A program made the translations under genes and the position numbers. This document shows positions 13,349 through 24,926 of a stretch of 64,000 bases of DNA, piece by piece. How positions within the stretch are numbered: position 1 is the first letter of the stretch; each line of letters begins with the position of its first letter. The stretch is taken from contig NW_006921542.1 of assembly GCF_000340215.1 (NCBI RefSeq), positions 369,610 to 433,609 of the forward strand. The letters run 5' to 3'. This stretch comes from Pseudocercospora fijiensis CIRAD86 (taxonomy: Eukaryota; Ascomycota; Dothideomycetes; Mycosphaerellales; Mycosphaerellaceae). The notes under the pieces are model-generated. The model was given only the letters and a program-made list of their open reading frames with translations. It was not told the origin of the DNA and searched no databases.

Positions 13349-13562
13349 GAAATCGTCCTGCTTAGAGAGATTCTTTAAGGAGCTCTATTTGCTCCCGGTA
13401 GCTATAAGCGCTGTCCGAGGTCGCATGAATTTGATGTTTAAGCAGTCCCTAAGAAAAGACGATAAATCCTTCGTAATCACTATGTAGCGCCCGAAATCAT
13501 CTTGCGTAGAGAGATTCGTCGCGGTAATCCGTTTACCCCCGGCAGCTGTAAGCGCTGTCTGA
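13349..13562. repeat. Diverged direct repeat, 145-bp period, across the compartment border
   Basis: Copy 1 (about 13349-13420) and copy 2 (about 13494-13562) share AGAGAGATTC and a CCCGG-AGCT-TAAGCGCTGTC core. In copy 1 the core reads CGGTAGCTATAAGCG, in copy 2 CGGCAGCTGTAAGCG, exactly the CA-to-TA and TG-to-TA changes of RIP. Other differences are not of this type, so the copies are old. Confidence 0.65.
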
Positions 13563-13584
13563 TTGGCGTCGTCTAGACACAAGC

Positions 13585-14170
13585 GCGGATCGAATCCAAA
13601 GTCAACATCATCTGTGAGAAAGAGGCTGGTACAACGACAAGAGATCGATAAAAATCACCCGATCCAGCCACGTGTAACTCCAAGTTGACCCGGATTCTTG
13701 AAGTGCCCTGAAATTATCGACTGTGCTCGAACGCCACGCGCAAGTGAAGCAGTCCAGCTGCCGGTTCCACGAGGATGACTCCAGATGCTCTGCTTTGCGA
13801 CCACTGCGTGCTCCCTGCTGCATCGAGCCTCCAAACCGCTACCCGATTCACGACTGTGTGCGCGTTCAGAGACGCCATCGCTGGCACTACAAGTGGCTCC
13901 AGAGCACTACGCTGTCGTTCGGAAGTTTGTTGACATGCAATGTGAGTGGCGACATCCGCGTGCGCCCGGCGATGGTTGTCCGCTTTGAGTTGATGAGCTG
14001 CGGACCGAGTCAGTGAGATTGTCGTAGCTCTGGCCCTGTGACTAGCTGGCTGGCAGGTTGCGCATCGTGTCAATCGCCGTGAGGACAGAGTTATGCCCCG
14101 TGCTTGTGCGCTTGATCGCATCGCTGGCCGACAATGGACGCAAAGGTAGTGTCGTCGTCGTCATCGCTAG
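13585..14170. other. Small island of unmutated DNA, no supported gene
   Basis: CpA and TpG are normal here although mutated DNA lies on both sides. Overlapping frames of 60-135 codons exist on both strands, but none has a recognisable product. The island may be unique sequence that RIP did not reach, or a gene remnant whose exons cannot be told by eye. Confidence 0.5.
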
Positions 14171-15040
14171 CGTCGTTAATTCTACTGCCTTTAGTATATA
14201 TATAATAGCCTCCTCGATATCTATACCGTTAAAGACAGTTTCCCTATTCCTTTCTACGTCCTTATCCTAGAGTAGTTAATTAGCTAAGTCGATAAAATCG
14301 CGCTTTCGGGCAGGTAGCTAGAGGCTACGCTAAATTTCCTACGTTCGCTTATAGATTTTGTCGTAGGACTATAGTTTAGCGCCGAGTAGCTAGTCTTTAG
14401 CGGCGCTCTGCTTTTTTTAGTAGTACGGAGAGTTAGGATAGAGTAGCTCGGGCGTAGAGGGCGTACGCTCTTCGGATAGGTAGATAGCGATATATTTTAA
14501 TAGTCCGTTTAGTAAGGGCTAGTGCGCTACGCTAGTGTACTAAGTAGTACTACTATTTTATTGCAATCTCTAAGGGAGTAAAGTATAAAGTCTAATTCTA
14601 GGAAGGTTATACCTATCTAGGTCTAGGGAAAGTGCCTAGCTATCTAATAGCCTTCCTAATAAAAACCCGATCGAAACCCTATTACGGAGAGCGTCCGTAT
14701 AGTAGGGTACGCCTAGGCTAGCTTAACCGAAAATCGGTCCTAACTAAAGCATAGGATAGTGCGGAGGCTAACGTTCGTATATCTTAAGGAAGACTTTACT
14801 ACTAGATGTCTAATCTTCTCTCGAGGCGAACCGGTTCTTAGTAGGATATAATCTAGATCTAGGTTTTATGCGGTTCGGGCAAAAGGAAGGAGGTTCCTTC
14901 GACGAAATAATCTAGATGAAAAGATCTAGCGCCGATTGACGGCAACAAGATAGAAGTCACACTAGGGAAAGCGGAAGGCGGAAGGCGGAAGGAAATCTCT
15001 AAGAAGTGCCTAAGAAGGAAGTAGGGGACTGGTTCGACCA
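14171..15040 (-). pseudogene. RIP-mutated remnant of an unidentified coding sequence
   Basis: This stretch is mutated like the large blocks. On the minus strand between about 14560 and 14180 one frame stays protein-like, interrupted only by TAG/TAA codons, with segments such as YIAIYLSEERTPSTPE and GIDIEEAIIYILKAVE. The family is not recognised. Near 14979-14996 a GCGGAAG triplet repeat marks the return to normal composition. Confidence 0.4.
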
Positions 15041-15129
15041 CGAGCTACGCCGAACACAGAACACACTCCCTGTGCTTGGCAGTTACCACGTTCGTCAGTT
15101 CGTGATGCCGAGAAAGGTTGCCATTAGAC

Positions 15130-15305
15130 CTAGTCACAGAGCGGAACATTGACTAGTAGTACCCCTAGGATAGCCAGCAGCACCGCTAACTTGGCCGAAC
15201 GCAGAGCAAATCCTCTACACCTACCCGTTACTGCTTTCTAGCCGTAGGTAATACCGACCTTTCTTAGCATCACACCCGGTCATAGGGCGGAACATTGACT
15301 AGCAG
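15130..15305. repeat. Pair of direct repeats around GGCGGAACATTGACTAG
   Basis: The word GCGGAACATTGACTAG with a preceding CATAG or CACAG occurs at about 15138 and 15283, each followed by an AGTAG/AGCAGCACCGC-like stretch. A weaker third start (ATAGAGCGGAGCAGGAC) lies near 15333. They are unmutated and may be short interspersed or satellite-like units. Confidence 0.5.
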
Positions 15306-15639
15306 CACCGCCGGGAGGGCCTGCAGACTAGGCTATAGAGCGGAGCAGGACAACCCGAGGCAGAATCCTCGGTTTTCTTCCGCATAGTCTTTTTGGTATT
15401 CAGCGGCCTCTCGGGATGCGACTAGAAGAGCACTCTGTAGGCCTCGTCCTCGTTGGGATCATCGGCTTCTTTAAGGTAGGAAGCCATCGAAACTGGAGTT
15501 CTGCCATTCGATGCCCGTGTTTCTTTTTGATGCACTCCTCTTCCTTATTCTCCTCTTTTTCTTATCCTCGCTCCTCATCGGCCGTGGATACTGTGGAAGA
15601 CGTTTAATGCGGTCTGATGAGGATAATCTGGAGGCTTGG

Positions 15640-16175
15640 TTAGGATGATGTGGATGTCTGGTCAGGATGATGCAGAGATCCGGTCAGGATGATGTGAAGG
15701 TCCGTTCCAGTCTGGAAGATGATGCGTTTCATCTTGAAGCTTCGAGTTTGGTGCCCGAACAGACGTGCCATTGTAGGCAGAAGTGAGGTCATAGTGGTGC
15801 CGAACAGATATGTTGTAAGGTGGTGCCGAAAAGGTGTTCCACGGCAGGGCCGAGCAGATGCACCATGAAGTGGATGTCGCTACTGTAGTGCCGAACAGAT
15901 GTTCCATGGTAGGCAGAAGTGGACGCTGCCATAAAGATTCCAGTATATCGGCGTGTTGATGCCGAGTGGATGTGCCATGGTGGTGCGGAACAAATGTTTC
16001 ACGGTGGTGCCGAGTGGATGCGTTATGGTACGCAGAAGTGGATGCTGCTGTGATGGTTCCAGTGTGTCGGCGTGTTGGTGCCGAGCAGACGTGTCTTAGT
16101 AGCCATGATGGATGTAGCCATGATGGATGATTCGTGTGTGTCGGCGTATTGGTGCCGAACAAATGTTCGACGTTC
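15640..16175. repeat. Compound minisatellite with a fortuitous or fast-evolving open frame
   Basis: From 15640 to 15710, GGTCAGGATGATG units repeat every 22-25 bp. From 15745 to 16165, GTGGTGCCGAACAGATGTTCC-like units of about 26-30 bp repeat and are grouped in a higher-order period of about 130 bp. A 202-codon minus-strand frame (15662-16270) follows the repeat and is rich in His, Thr and Ser (SAPTRRHT, FGTNTPTHTN). I favour a non-coding satellite; a repeat-based secreted or wall protein cannot be excluded, although no clear signal peptide is seen. Confidence 0.65.
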
Positions 16176-16299
16176 GATGACAGGCCGAAGCGGATGTCAC
16201 CATGATGCTGAAGACTAGCGTGGGGAAGAGGAAGACCGGCGTTGCCTTGGATCCATCCTGTGCGATCCACCCTATGCGACTCACAGGCGATCCTGAGTG

Positions 16300-17560
16300 A
16301 ATGTTAAGTCAGTACAAGGCGGGACCGAAAACGCTAGAGTCATCAAACCACTTTGCTATACAGAGCTGCATAGAAGCTGAAGGTTACCAGCGCCGTTAGT
16401 GAATGTACGCAAGGCTTCCACGATACTTCGCCGCCGAGTGATAACTCCAAAAGTCTCTGCCCATCGCTCGAGAAGCATACCCTTATCCAAGAACAAGACA
16501 TGTAGTAAATCTCAGGGTATAAAGCCAGTTCAAGAGTGTTCTGCTCCAACCCTGGCCTAACCACCAATTGACTAGGCACTCTTGCGCCCGACGTTTGTTG
16601 GGATTGAGTATGAATTCCTCTCGCCCTGCTGATTCCTCCAGAACTGTTGCGACCGTGGTGAGTGAGCCAGATGTAGCTCTTGTTCACGCCGAGCAAGATT
16701 GCTCAGTGTTCGGCTCGGTCGTTCGCTCGGCAGCCGGTAGTGTTTGCTCTTCTTTCTGCTCTTTCAGGTTTTCAACACAAGTGGGCGTCGAGGCTCTTCG
16801 ACCGACGGCGCGTGTTTCGTACGTGGAACCAAGGCAGGGTTGCGACAGACTGATGAGATTAGGAGCGCTCGTCGCGGTGGTGAGAGCGTCTGTCGTAGCG
16901 AGGAGATCGCGAGCGCGGGCGGCGTTCATCAGCCGGCTTTCATGTGCGCGCGCGCGAGTTTCTGCGCAGCACAGAACAGCAGCGCATAGAACACCACAGC
17001 ACGGCCGAGGCGTGAGTGTGTCTTGAGTTCGGGGGTGGGCGTAGGCGATGCAATGCCGCAGCGTGGTAACCAGAATGTCTTTTTGCGCGGTCAAAGAGTC
17101 TTTGAACGGCCGCGAATCAGGTCGCGTTGGTATCTACAAATGTGTGTCAACGATGATGGCAAGTGTGTTGCGTGCGCGATGGGTGGTTGTAATGAAGGTG
17201 TGTCGAACTGAAAGGTCTGGCGAAGACCCTCGTGTTTCGTCGGCGGCTGCGACGTGATGCACACGGCGGCCTTTAATCACCTCGTCGCCCTTCGCCGTCG
17301 CGGACTCTCTGAAAAGGCTGGGCCATCATCCAACGGTTCGTACACGAGGGCGTAGGCGGTGAGCAGGCCGGGCGTCAGTAAGTTGTCTGTTAGCCGCCTC
17401 ACCTTGCGCCGAGCACATCGTGCCTTCTTTTGCCGCAGCCTCGACCTCCTCCTAAGTGATCCCGAGGCTGACCCCAGATTCCTGAAGCTGTCGGCGGCAG
17501 TGGCGTGGCGGAAATCAGTCGCGTATGAAGGGTCAGGACCGGTCGCAATATGGAGGATGA
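16300..17560. other. Normal-composition DNA without a convincing gene
   Basis: Frames of 152 codons (plus, 16568-17026) and 136 codons (minus, 16684-17094) overlap each other. Both are rich in Arg, Ala and Ser and have no recognisable motif, as expected for antisense frames in GC-rich DNA. Neither can be preferred. Confidence 0.45.
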
Positions 17561-17568
17561 AGTCTTCG

Positions 17569-18102
17569 TTACACGACCGCCGTCAATCCGTTTTCCGCGA
17601 GATACCGAAGCAAAGCTACAGTCTGTGGTGGTGGTGTAGTCGATGAGACACCTACTGTTGTTTTCGCTGAGTTTGAACCCGAACCTGGCTCAGGAAGCCG
17701 CTCCGATGGGCTCGAGAACCAATCGAAGAAAGCCCCGATAAAGGCACCAAATCCTCCTACACTATGCACAACCAGCCTTCCATGCCTCGTCTGCTCTGAG
17801 ATGACAACGCAGGTGCCGCTCGACCCATCACCCGCCAGAATGCGCGTAGCCGGCCCTGCCATGGAATTGCCGAAGAACGCAGCAATCGCAGTCGCACCCA
17901 ACGCGATCGCAGCAGCCCACCCAACTGACACCTGATGTCGTGCTACCTGTCCTCGCGAGACTCGTCCCAGGTAGAAGAAGTGAGCGTTCTCTGACCTGAT
18001 GCCCGAGGGTGAAAGTCGGCTGCCATTACCGCCAGGGTTTGTTGGCCGATTGTGACGCGAACGCTGACTGCCCCACATCTCGATGTCCTTCCCTGCTAAC
18101 AA
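17569..18102 (-). CDS. Possible small membrane-associated protein of unknown function
   Basis: A 177-codon minus-strand frame; a second ATG 8 codons in (MWGSQRSRHNRP...) is an equally good start. The N-terminal third is polar and basic. Two hydrophobic segments follow, VGWAAAIALGATAIAAFFGN (about residues 80-99) and VGGFGAFIGAFFDWF (about 134-148), then a Ser/Pro/Gly-rich tail. Hydrophobic clustering and glycine spacing look more like protein than the antisense frames, but the family is unknown and introns could alter both ends. It lies downstream of another small minus-strand frame (18464-18682), so the two could be exons of one gene. Confidence 0.33.
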   Translation of the reverse strand: MLAGKDIEMWGSQRSRHNRPTNPGGNGSRLSPSGIRSENAHFFYLGRVSRGQVARHQVSVGWAAAIALGATAIAAFFGNSMAGPATRILAGDGSSGTCVVISEQTRHGRLVVHSVGGFGAFIGAFFDWFSSPSERLPEPGSGSNSAKTTVGVSSTTPPPQTVALLRYLAENGLTAVV

Positions 18103-18463
18103 TGGACGACACCTGAGGTGCCCCTCTATACGTGATCCAGTTCGTCCATTGCTCAGCCTTTCCAGCCACTATATACGACATCGTCCGACTCGCTGGTCAT
18201 TTGCAGCCTCCTCGACATACTCTGCCACCTCAACGAGGATTCTCGAGAAAGGGCCAGGTCGAAAGAAGATGAGGGCGGGCAGAGTATGCGCAAAGGCTGC
18301 TGTGGGACGTGGAGCAAAGAAAACCAGACGAGAATCACCTACGGGACCATTCCAGACCTTGCGGGATCATTGCCGCTGCGAGAGTACCGAGCCTTCTTTC
18401 ATGCGTGATCAGCTTCTGCTACGACCTGCTCCGTCCATAGAATCCAGCCCGAACGTTTGGCAG

Positions 18464-18682
18464 CTACGCCGGGGATCTGTGGTGTTGCAAGGCAAAAGCC
18501 AGAAGCCCTCTTGGGCAAGTGCCCCAGACGAAGAAGAAGCCGAAGATGGCGAGGAACGCGCTGAGCACGGCCAGGGCAGTTAGCAAGCAGCAGCAAGATG
18601 ACAACGAGGAGGAGGGAAGCATAAGAGACGGTTGAGATCTGTCGTCAGGATAAGAAGTAATCATGATTGCAGCCGAGTTCAT
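18464..18682 (-). CDS. Possible exon with a transmembrane segment
   Basis: A 72-codon minus-strand frame starts MNSAAIMITSYPDD and has one long hydrophobic run, CCCLLTALAVLSAFLAIFGF (about residues 32-51), then a short polar end. It could be the first exon of a membrane-protein gene continuing toward 17569, but no canonical GTATGT donor was found at its end. Product unknown. Confidence 0.27.
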   Translation of the reverse strand: MNSAAIMITSYPDDRSQPSLMLPSSSLSSCCCLLTALAVLSAFLAIFGFFFVWGTCPRGLLAFALQHHRSPA

Positions 18683-19046
18683 ACCGGCTGGAATGCTTGA
18701 CAGTGACTGTCATTTTTGGAGCGCGTCAGAAGATGCTTTGAGGCCGCCGCAGAGATAATGCATGCGGTGGTAGAGCCCCCACAAGGCCGAGCGTGTGGCA
18801 GATCAGTCTACTCGCCGTACGTGAGGCTACAGTATCCATTGTTGCATGCTTTGGCGTCGCCGCGGTGGCAGAAGCAGTCATTCTGGAAGGGTCCAGTGAT
18901 ATAACGACCTCGAGGTCCACCAATCGAATGCACTTGCTTCTCAATATGTCTCCTCTGCCGCGGTCATGTTCGCGAGAGCGGCAAGTCCCTTGCATTTCGA
19001 TGGGGGTAAACCTGCCAGCGGCTTCACCCTCGCTGTCTCGCCACTG

Positions 19047-19607
19047 TCAGCGCTTTCGTCTTCGAGTTTTCTCATTCCGAGTGCCGGCCAGAGGTCTAGG
19101 CGTTACCTGTGCCTTCGTTGGCATTTTCGCCCTCAGGTGTCTTGCGTTTCGAGATTTCCCACCGCGTTTGCCTTCGCCTTCTTCAGCGCCTTCGTATTCA
19201 TCTGATTCCTTTTCAAACTTGGGGCCTGCTGGTCGTGTGGGCTTCACTGGGCTTTTGGGGCATTTACGGGACTCAGGATTGACACTGTTTCCATCGTGGA
19301 AAGGCGAAAGTCCTCGGTGATGGAATGGTTCAAGAATTCTATAGGTGCGGTATTGATGGTAAACTGGTTCGTGATTGTCAAGCGGCCCTTCTCCAGAAAT
19401 TCGGAGGACATCACATGTCCAGCTAATGCGTGCTGACTTCGATGAGCGTCCATACTCCATGCTGCTGAGTTGGGTTGGCACCAAGTCATCGCAACGTCGA
19501 CAAGGCGACATCGCAGTCCATTTTGTACTTGGATGCATCGGAGAGCTGTGGGCGGCGCTCGGCGCATATCTAGCGTGCGATTCCGCCGAGGCATAGGAGG
19601 CGAACAA
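19047..19607 (-). CDS. Weak candidate gene with charged C-terminus
   Basis: The 186-codon minus-strand frame ends in a Lys/Arg/Glu-rich tail (EKESDEYEGAEEGEGKRGG, then basic residues to the stop). The overlapping minus frame at 19244-19636 is also protein-like (MGYALPNANDCS...), so a spliced gene using parts of both is possible. No motif is recognised and a plus-strand frame overlaps, so this is a low-confidence call. Confidence 0.22.
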   Translation of the reverse strand: MFASYASAESHARYAPSAAHSSPMHPSTKWTAMSPCRRCDDLVPTQLSSMEYGRSSKSARISWTCDVLRISGEGPLDNHEPVYHQYRTYRILEPFHHRGLSPFHDGNSVNPESRKCPKSPVKPTRPAGPKFEKESDEYEGAEEGEGKRGGKSRNARHLRAKMPTKAQVTPRPLAGTRNEKTRRRKR

Positions 19608-19639
19608 TCGTTCGCATTAGGGAGGGCGTACCCCAATCA

Positions 19640-20915
19640 CATCGTGCCCGTAATCCGCAGACACATGCTAAAGCAACCATGTCCGGGAGCCGACATCTTG
19701 GACTCAGTGTCCCGCCGGCCGGTACTAGAACACCAATCTCTTGCTTTTCCCCTTGCGCAAATGAGATTCTGATGTGCCGCCGCTCGTTGTACCTCGTCTC
19801 CATGATCGTAGCTTGGTTTCCCTTTCCCGCGCTCCATTCTCTTACTAATCTGTAGGGAATCTCGTTGAGACTTCTCCTATCTATTGGATCTCCGACCTTT
19901 GCTTCTGCGATCCGATCTGCCAGTTTCTGCTAAAGGTTTCATGTCTGTTCGGCCAATCGTACTCGATCTCGATGTACTATGATTCGAGGAGGATTGTTTT
20001 GCGATCAATTCGGGGAACCTAGATTGTAAGGACTGATGGATGAAGAAGCCCAGTGACGTATCAAGTCTAGTGATTTCGGACGGGGGATTCTCTCGAACTT
20101 CGTTAGTGGTTGAGGAAATACGAATACAGCACAGCCATGTCACGCGAAGCTCCTTCGCTTTTATCCCCAACTTACAGCGCACACGGTCTGGGACTGCATT
20201 ATGCTAGGAAATTTGAGTAGGGAACTTTGATGGATCGCGAAGTGCGATGGCGACGCAGTCTAAGAATTCATGTCATCGAATGGGCGAGCACTGCGGGCGG
20301 AAAATTTGGCGGCCGGCTATACGGCATCCCGCGTTGTCTGCATGACTCAACCTCCTTCTCAGCGACTCAGGCGCTTCTTCTCGTCTTCATTCCTCTACCT
20401 CCTCTGCGAATTCCTCGGAACACATGTCGAGCGTACGCCAGATTGCAGGATCAGAATTTCACGCGCGCTGCCTCTCCTTCTACACTTTGCCTTCACGCAC
20501 TTTCGAACTCCGCGCACTTTCGACATTCCACCTTCCTTAGTGTGACTTCCACCTTCTTCTCGGCGTCGATCGGCACTTTATTCACAATCTGGTTGAGCGG
20601 CTCTTCATCGCACAAGGGCAAGGAAGCAGGCAGTATCAGTCAAGGGTCCGATGGTGGAAGGTGCGTATTGTGCCTGCCTCTGCTCTATGCCTTCAATCGG
20701 GAACGAGCTGAAACGGAGATAGCGGAAAGTCTTGCGTTGACATCCGCTTTCACGACCTCTGCCGACCAGTGACCCAGCGGCGGTAGCGTCCTCTAGGAAA
20801 GTCTTGTACCTTCCTCGCCGGATGCATGGTTTCGGCAGGTTTTCGCCTAGGAATGTCTGGTTCGAAAACATAGAGTTAGCAAATTTTAACAAAGTGGATT
20901 CTTCTCTAGCAGACT
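19640..20915. other. Normal-composition DNA up to the second compartment border
   Basis: Frames up to 181 codons exist (plus, 20227-20772), but they are Ser/Arg/Leu-rich without recognisable motifs. Nothing else is seen. Around 20900-20930 the sequence changes within a few tens of bases to TpA-rich mutated DNA. Confidence 0.45.
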
Positions 20916-20919
20916 CTGT

Positions 20920-23900
20920 CTCGGCACATTTTTCCTCGTTAGAATACTATTACTAACCCTAGAAAGAGCGGATTTTAGTGTACTTATTAGCATACGACGT
21001 TAAATTTAGGGCGAGAAATAGCCTTTAAGCGCGGAACTTAGCGGAAGAACTACGTCCTATACTTCCTAGGTGCTATATAGGCCGACTATCTAGTAACAAC
21101 TAAGAGCACCTATACGGAAACAACTAGGCACAAATTACCTAGGCGTACTATAGGCGTAGTTACGGCCTAGTATAGCCGCCCGTCCGAGTATACCGCAACT
21201 ACGAGCTATACTAGACGCGTAAGAGATAGTAAGAGTATTCTCTCGTTCCTAGGCAGGCCGCCTTTAGCCTAAAGGTTTACGAGCAAGGCATACCTCCTCT
21301 ATAGCGCCCTCTAGCAACTAGGCCCCCTTATATTTAGCGCGGCTAGGGGGAAAGCGAAGATTATTATAGCCGACTAGGCCCTATATAATACATTTAGAGA
21401 CACGATTAAGCTTATTCTCTCCTATTAGGTATACTAGCTACGCTTGTCCTCCTTATAGCGGAGCACTTAGGCTAAAACTATACCTATCCGTCGCGGTTTA
21501 ATCTATTACGCTATTACTTCGACTCGAACTTAAAACTAGATTAACTAAATAATTATATTACGGAAGGAGGGAAGACTACAATATATCGACACCGAAGGCA
21601 ACCGTAACAGGTTTATACGAGGACCTACGACAGATCTAGGCGGAATTAGGCTTATAGGCTATAGTATAAACATCCTAGAGAATTAACTCGTGCCTTATTG
21701 TAAGAATACGAGCTTCTATAGCCTAGGCATATAATAGGCTTTATATTAGCAAGACTAATTTTCTTATATACGAGCTGTAAATACAGTGTAATTAGTAACT
21801 AGTTGCCCCGAGTTTCGACTAGCTATAGGTATATCGGGGACTAAAAGAGCGTAGTTATCGGCGATGTAATAGTGTCTAAGTACATTCGCAAACTACGGCA
21901 CTTTCTAAACGTTACGAGTAGCTCTTTAGTCGCGTCGTCTAAATAATGCTAGAGGTTAGAAACAGTCTCGGAGGTGTTTTAGACTTTAGTATTGCTTACA
22001 CTTTGCAAGTAGAAGAGGATAGCGGCATTATGCTAAAGTCTGTAATTACCCTTCGATAGTAGATACCTTACGAGGGAAAAGATGCTATAGTAAATTGCCT
22101 AGTTCTCGAACTACTAAGACGATAGGACGTTTAAACTCATCTCCTTTATTATTAGAGCTAAAGTAGGCATAGGAGGTATCGCTATACAAGACTAGCTTTA
22201 ATATACGAAAGAGGAAAGCGAAGAAGCGACGTTAAGATCTATACGGCAATTACATTTTAGTCTACTACTACGAGAAGTCTCGACTTAATAAGGAATTAGA
22301 ACTTAACTAGCTAGGGTAAACGCCTGGTTTTTAATAAGCGATTCGAGGCTAGATAACGCGTCGCCTCCGACGGTTATAGCGATATCTATATTGCTCGACA
22401 ACCCTCGGTAACCGTTCTTACGCCGAGCGGGAGCTCGGCATCTAAGACACTTAGTTACAATTAAGGGAAAAGACGCTGTTAAGAAGAAGTCTCTCTCGAG
22501 GACAGGGAGAGGAGAGCTGTATACGACTCCCTTAAGTTCGCGCGTTAACGATATAGCCGAGAAGTTAACTAAATCGCTTAGGACAGATCGAGCTTTAGCT
22601 ACTAAGACTACCGCTAGTACGAGCACTCCGGACTTAGGCGACAAGCCTATAGCTAGGAAGTTAGCTAGGCTACTTAACCTTAGATTAAGATTTAGCTAGT
22701 TCCTAAAATCACGGTTTAGGCTAGCTAAGTTTACCTACTAGCTAACAATTTACCTAAATTGGCTAAGACCGGGCTAAAGCCTAAGATTACGACTAAGCCG
22801 GTTTCTAGGCGCAAGGCCGAGCCGACGGTTAAAACTACTACTAAATTTATTACTACCGCTCTACTATAACCTTATAGGAGTAATAAATAGATTGTAGTAG
22901 TCGGCTATATAAAGCTTAATATAGCCCCTTTATTCGGAAGCTTAGTAAGGTCGCGATCTATGCCTTTATTTTCGAAATCCTTAATTAGGCTTATATTTTA
23001 GTAACTAATCTATAGCGGCGGCGGTAGACGTCTATTATAATCTATCGTTAGATTAATTAATTTAACTTAGAAGAATATATAACAAGCCGCCTAAAGATTG
23101 CCTTCGAGTCTATTAGTAAAGAATAGTAATTGTAATTAGACTCTCGGTCTCTAACTCTCCGCCTTTATCTACTATCTCGGTTCGAGTAACTCTATTATTA
23201 GTAGGAGAGACCTATCTACCTAAAGTTTTAATCTCGTCTAAAACTACTCGGCAACCGTACTATCTATAATAGTCCTAGATCGGACGAGAGTCTATCCTCT
23301 CTTATATCGCTCGCCTACTAGCTTAAGATAGTCTTTATAGTACTCGAAGTAACTTAATCCCTTTTATCTACTATATATTTCTATTACTAGTTATTTTAGG
23401 CTAAACTAGATTTACCTATAGATATAATATTATATATAATATAAATAGCATTCTTAAATACACTCCTATCTACGTAATATTATATTCCTAAGAGATATCT
23501 AGTAACGGTTCTTAAGATATAGCTACCTCTAGTCTTATATATCCTACTTAAATCGTACTAATGTCTACTAACCGCGGGTTTTCTCCCTACCTATATCTCT
23601 AGGAGACTATTAATATAGATAACTTTTCTCTTACCTAGAAGAGTAGGAAGGTAATAGCGCTAAATAATATAAAAATAATATAAAAAGCTAAGAAGATATA
23701 CTCTACTCGACTAAACGATTTGTTAGATAGTTAATTAGTTCCTAAACTTTAGAAGTTTAAAGGGGTTAACGTTTAATAGTCGCTAATCGGTTAGGGGCTT
23801 CTTACTTCGTTAAAATAACTAGTTTCTAATCTCCTATAGCGCGAAGCGCGGAGGATTATAGTCCGTAAGTACGTAAATGTTACTTTATTTTCCCTTTCCT

Positions 23901-24913
23901 TAATTATTTAGAAATCCGATAGGAAAGTCGGATATACTAATACTATTTTTTAGACGCCTCTATCGTATATATAGCCTCGAGACTTAGAATCTAAGTATAC
24001 AAGTCTCCGCTAAATGTAGTTAACAACCTTTATAATAGTATAATAGGAAGATTATTTTTATTAGGATCTAGCTTTTAATATTAGCAAACATCCGTACTTT
24101 GTTTAACTCGATAGCTTTACTTAAGTATTATATTACTAATATCTAATAACCCTAGTATAGTCTCTTGTTTAGAATCTCGATTAAGGTATCTACTAATTAA
24201 GCTTAACGGCCGAGAGACCGTAAGCTAAGTAAATCTAGCTCTTTAGAAACCTAGGAATTTTATATATATAGTTCAAATTTAGGCTAGATACTAATACGTA
24301 TACTTAAACGGACCCTATACGCTTAACTAGCTCTAGTACTATATATACGCCCCTTATTAATCTAATATACTAGAAAGGAGCTCTATCTTAGTCTTCGTTA
24401 GAGTGTAATAGTGCTTTATAGAGAAGCGTTTAAGCTTTCTAACTTTAAAAGACCTCCTATTCTTTATCGTAGCACTTTCCCGTTACCTAAGGCTAACTAA
24501 AAGTATAGTCTACGTTAAGTTTAGGGCGCGTAGCTATATTGTACTACTCTCCTAATGCCGCTAAACGTTATCGAGGTCTATATAACAAGTTATTAGTCCT
24601 ATAGGGCTACTATATATTATTCTTAATACTAAAACCTCCTATCTATTATATATAATATAACTGTTAGGTATAAGTTTATAGAAAGCATTAAGTATAACCG
24701 TATACCTAAGTAATTGCTCGGCGTTCTAGATATTTACCTATAAGGCAAGATTAGGAGGGAAGATACGGAGTCTAATTCCTGTAATACGATAGTACTAAGA
24801 AAACTCTAGGTATAGCTAATTAACTTTAGTTTAGTATGTTACTAAGAGTATATATAGAAATACAACCGTATACTTACGCCTACGCCTATATAACGTACTA
24901 TATAAACGTACTA
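20920..24913. repeat. RIP-mutated block left of the truncated LINE, families not identified
   Basis: Composition is as in the first mutated block, though CpA is somewhat less depleted at 20.9-22.2 kb. On the plus strand, 22280-22700 keeps a protein-like frame with segments such as RTGRGELYTTPLS and LTKSLRTDRALATKTTAST; its family is unknown. The block ends at the 13-bp target site of the LINE (24914-24926). Confidence 0.7.
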
Positions 24914-24926
24914 TATAAACTACTAC
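24914..24926. repeat. Target-site duplication, left copy, of the truncated LINE
   Basis: TATAAACTACTAC here matches exactly 27201-27213. A 13-bp direct repeat flanking a 5'-truncated element with a simple-repeat 3' end is what target-primed reverse transcription leaves. Confidence 0.88.

Larger units (their letters stand above)
1869..13384. repeat. Large RIP-mutated block, element families not identified
   Basis: About 11.5 kb with nearly no CpA or TpG, very frequent TpA and CTAG, retained CpG and almost no open frames over 60 codons. This is the composition expected of repeated DNA hit by RIP at CpA. No LTR pair, terminal inverted repeat, target duplication or polymerase motif was recognised by eye, so the number and class of elements is unknown. 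Internal landmarks are listed separately: a palindrome near the left border, a degenerate 100-bp tandem repeat, a coiled-coil-like repeat and an AATACT-rich tract. Confidence 0.8.

Noticed and set aside
18793..19320. 175-codon plus-strand frame
   Set aside because: Antisense to an acidic/basic minus-strand tail; no motif or better codon use.
20227..20772. 181-codon plus-strand frame
   Set aside because: Ser/Thr/Arg-rich with no motif, and another frame is open over part of it; no basis for calling a gene.
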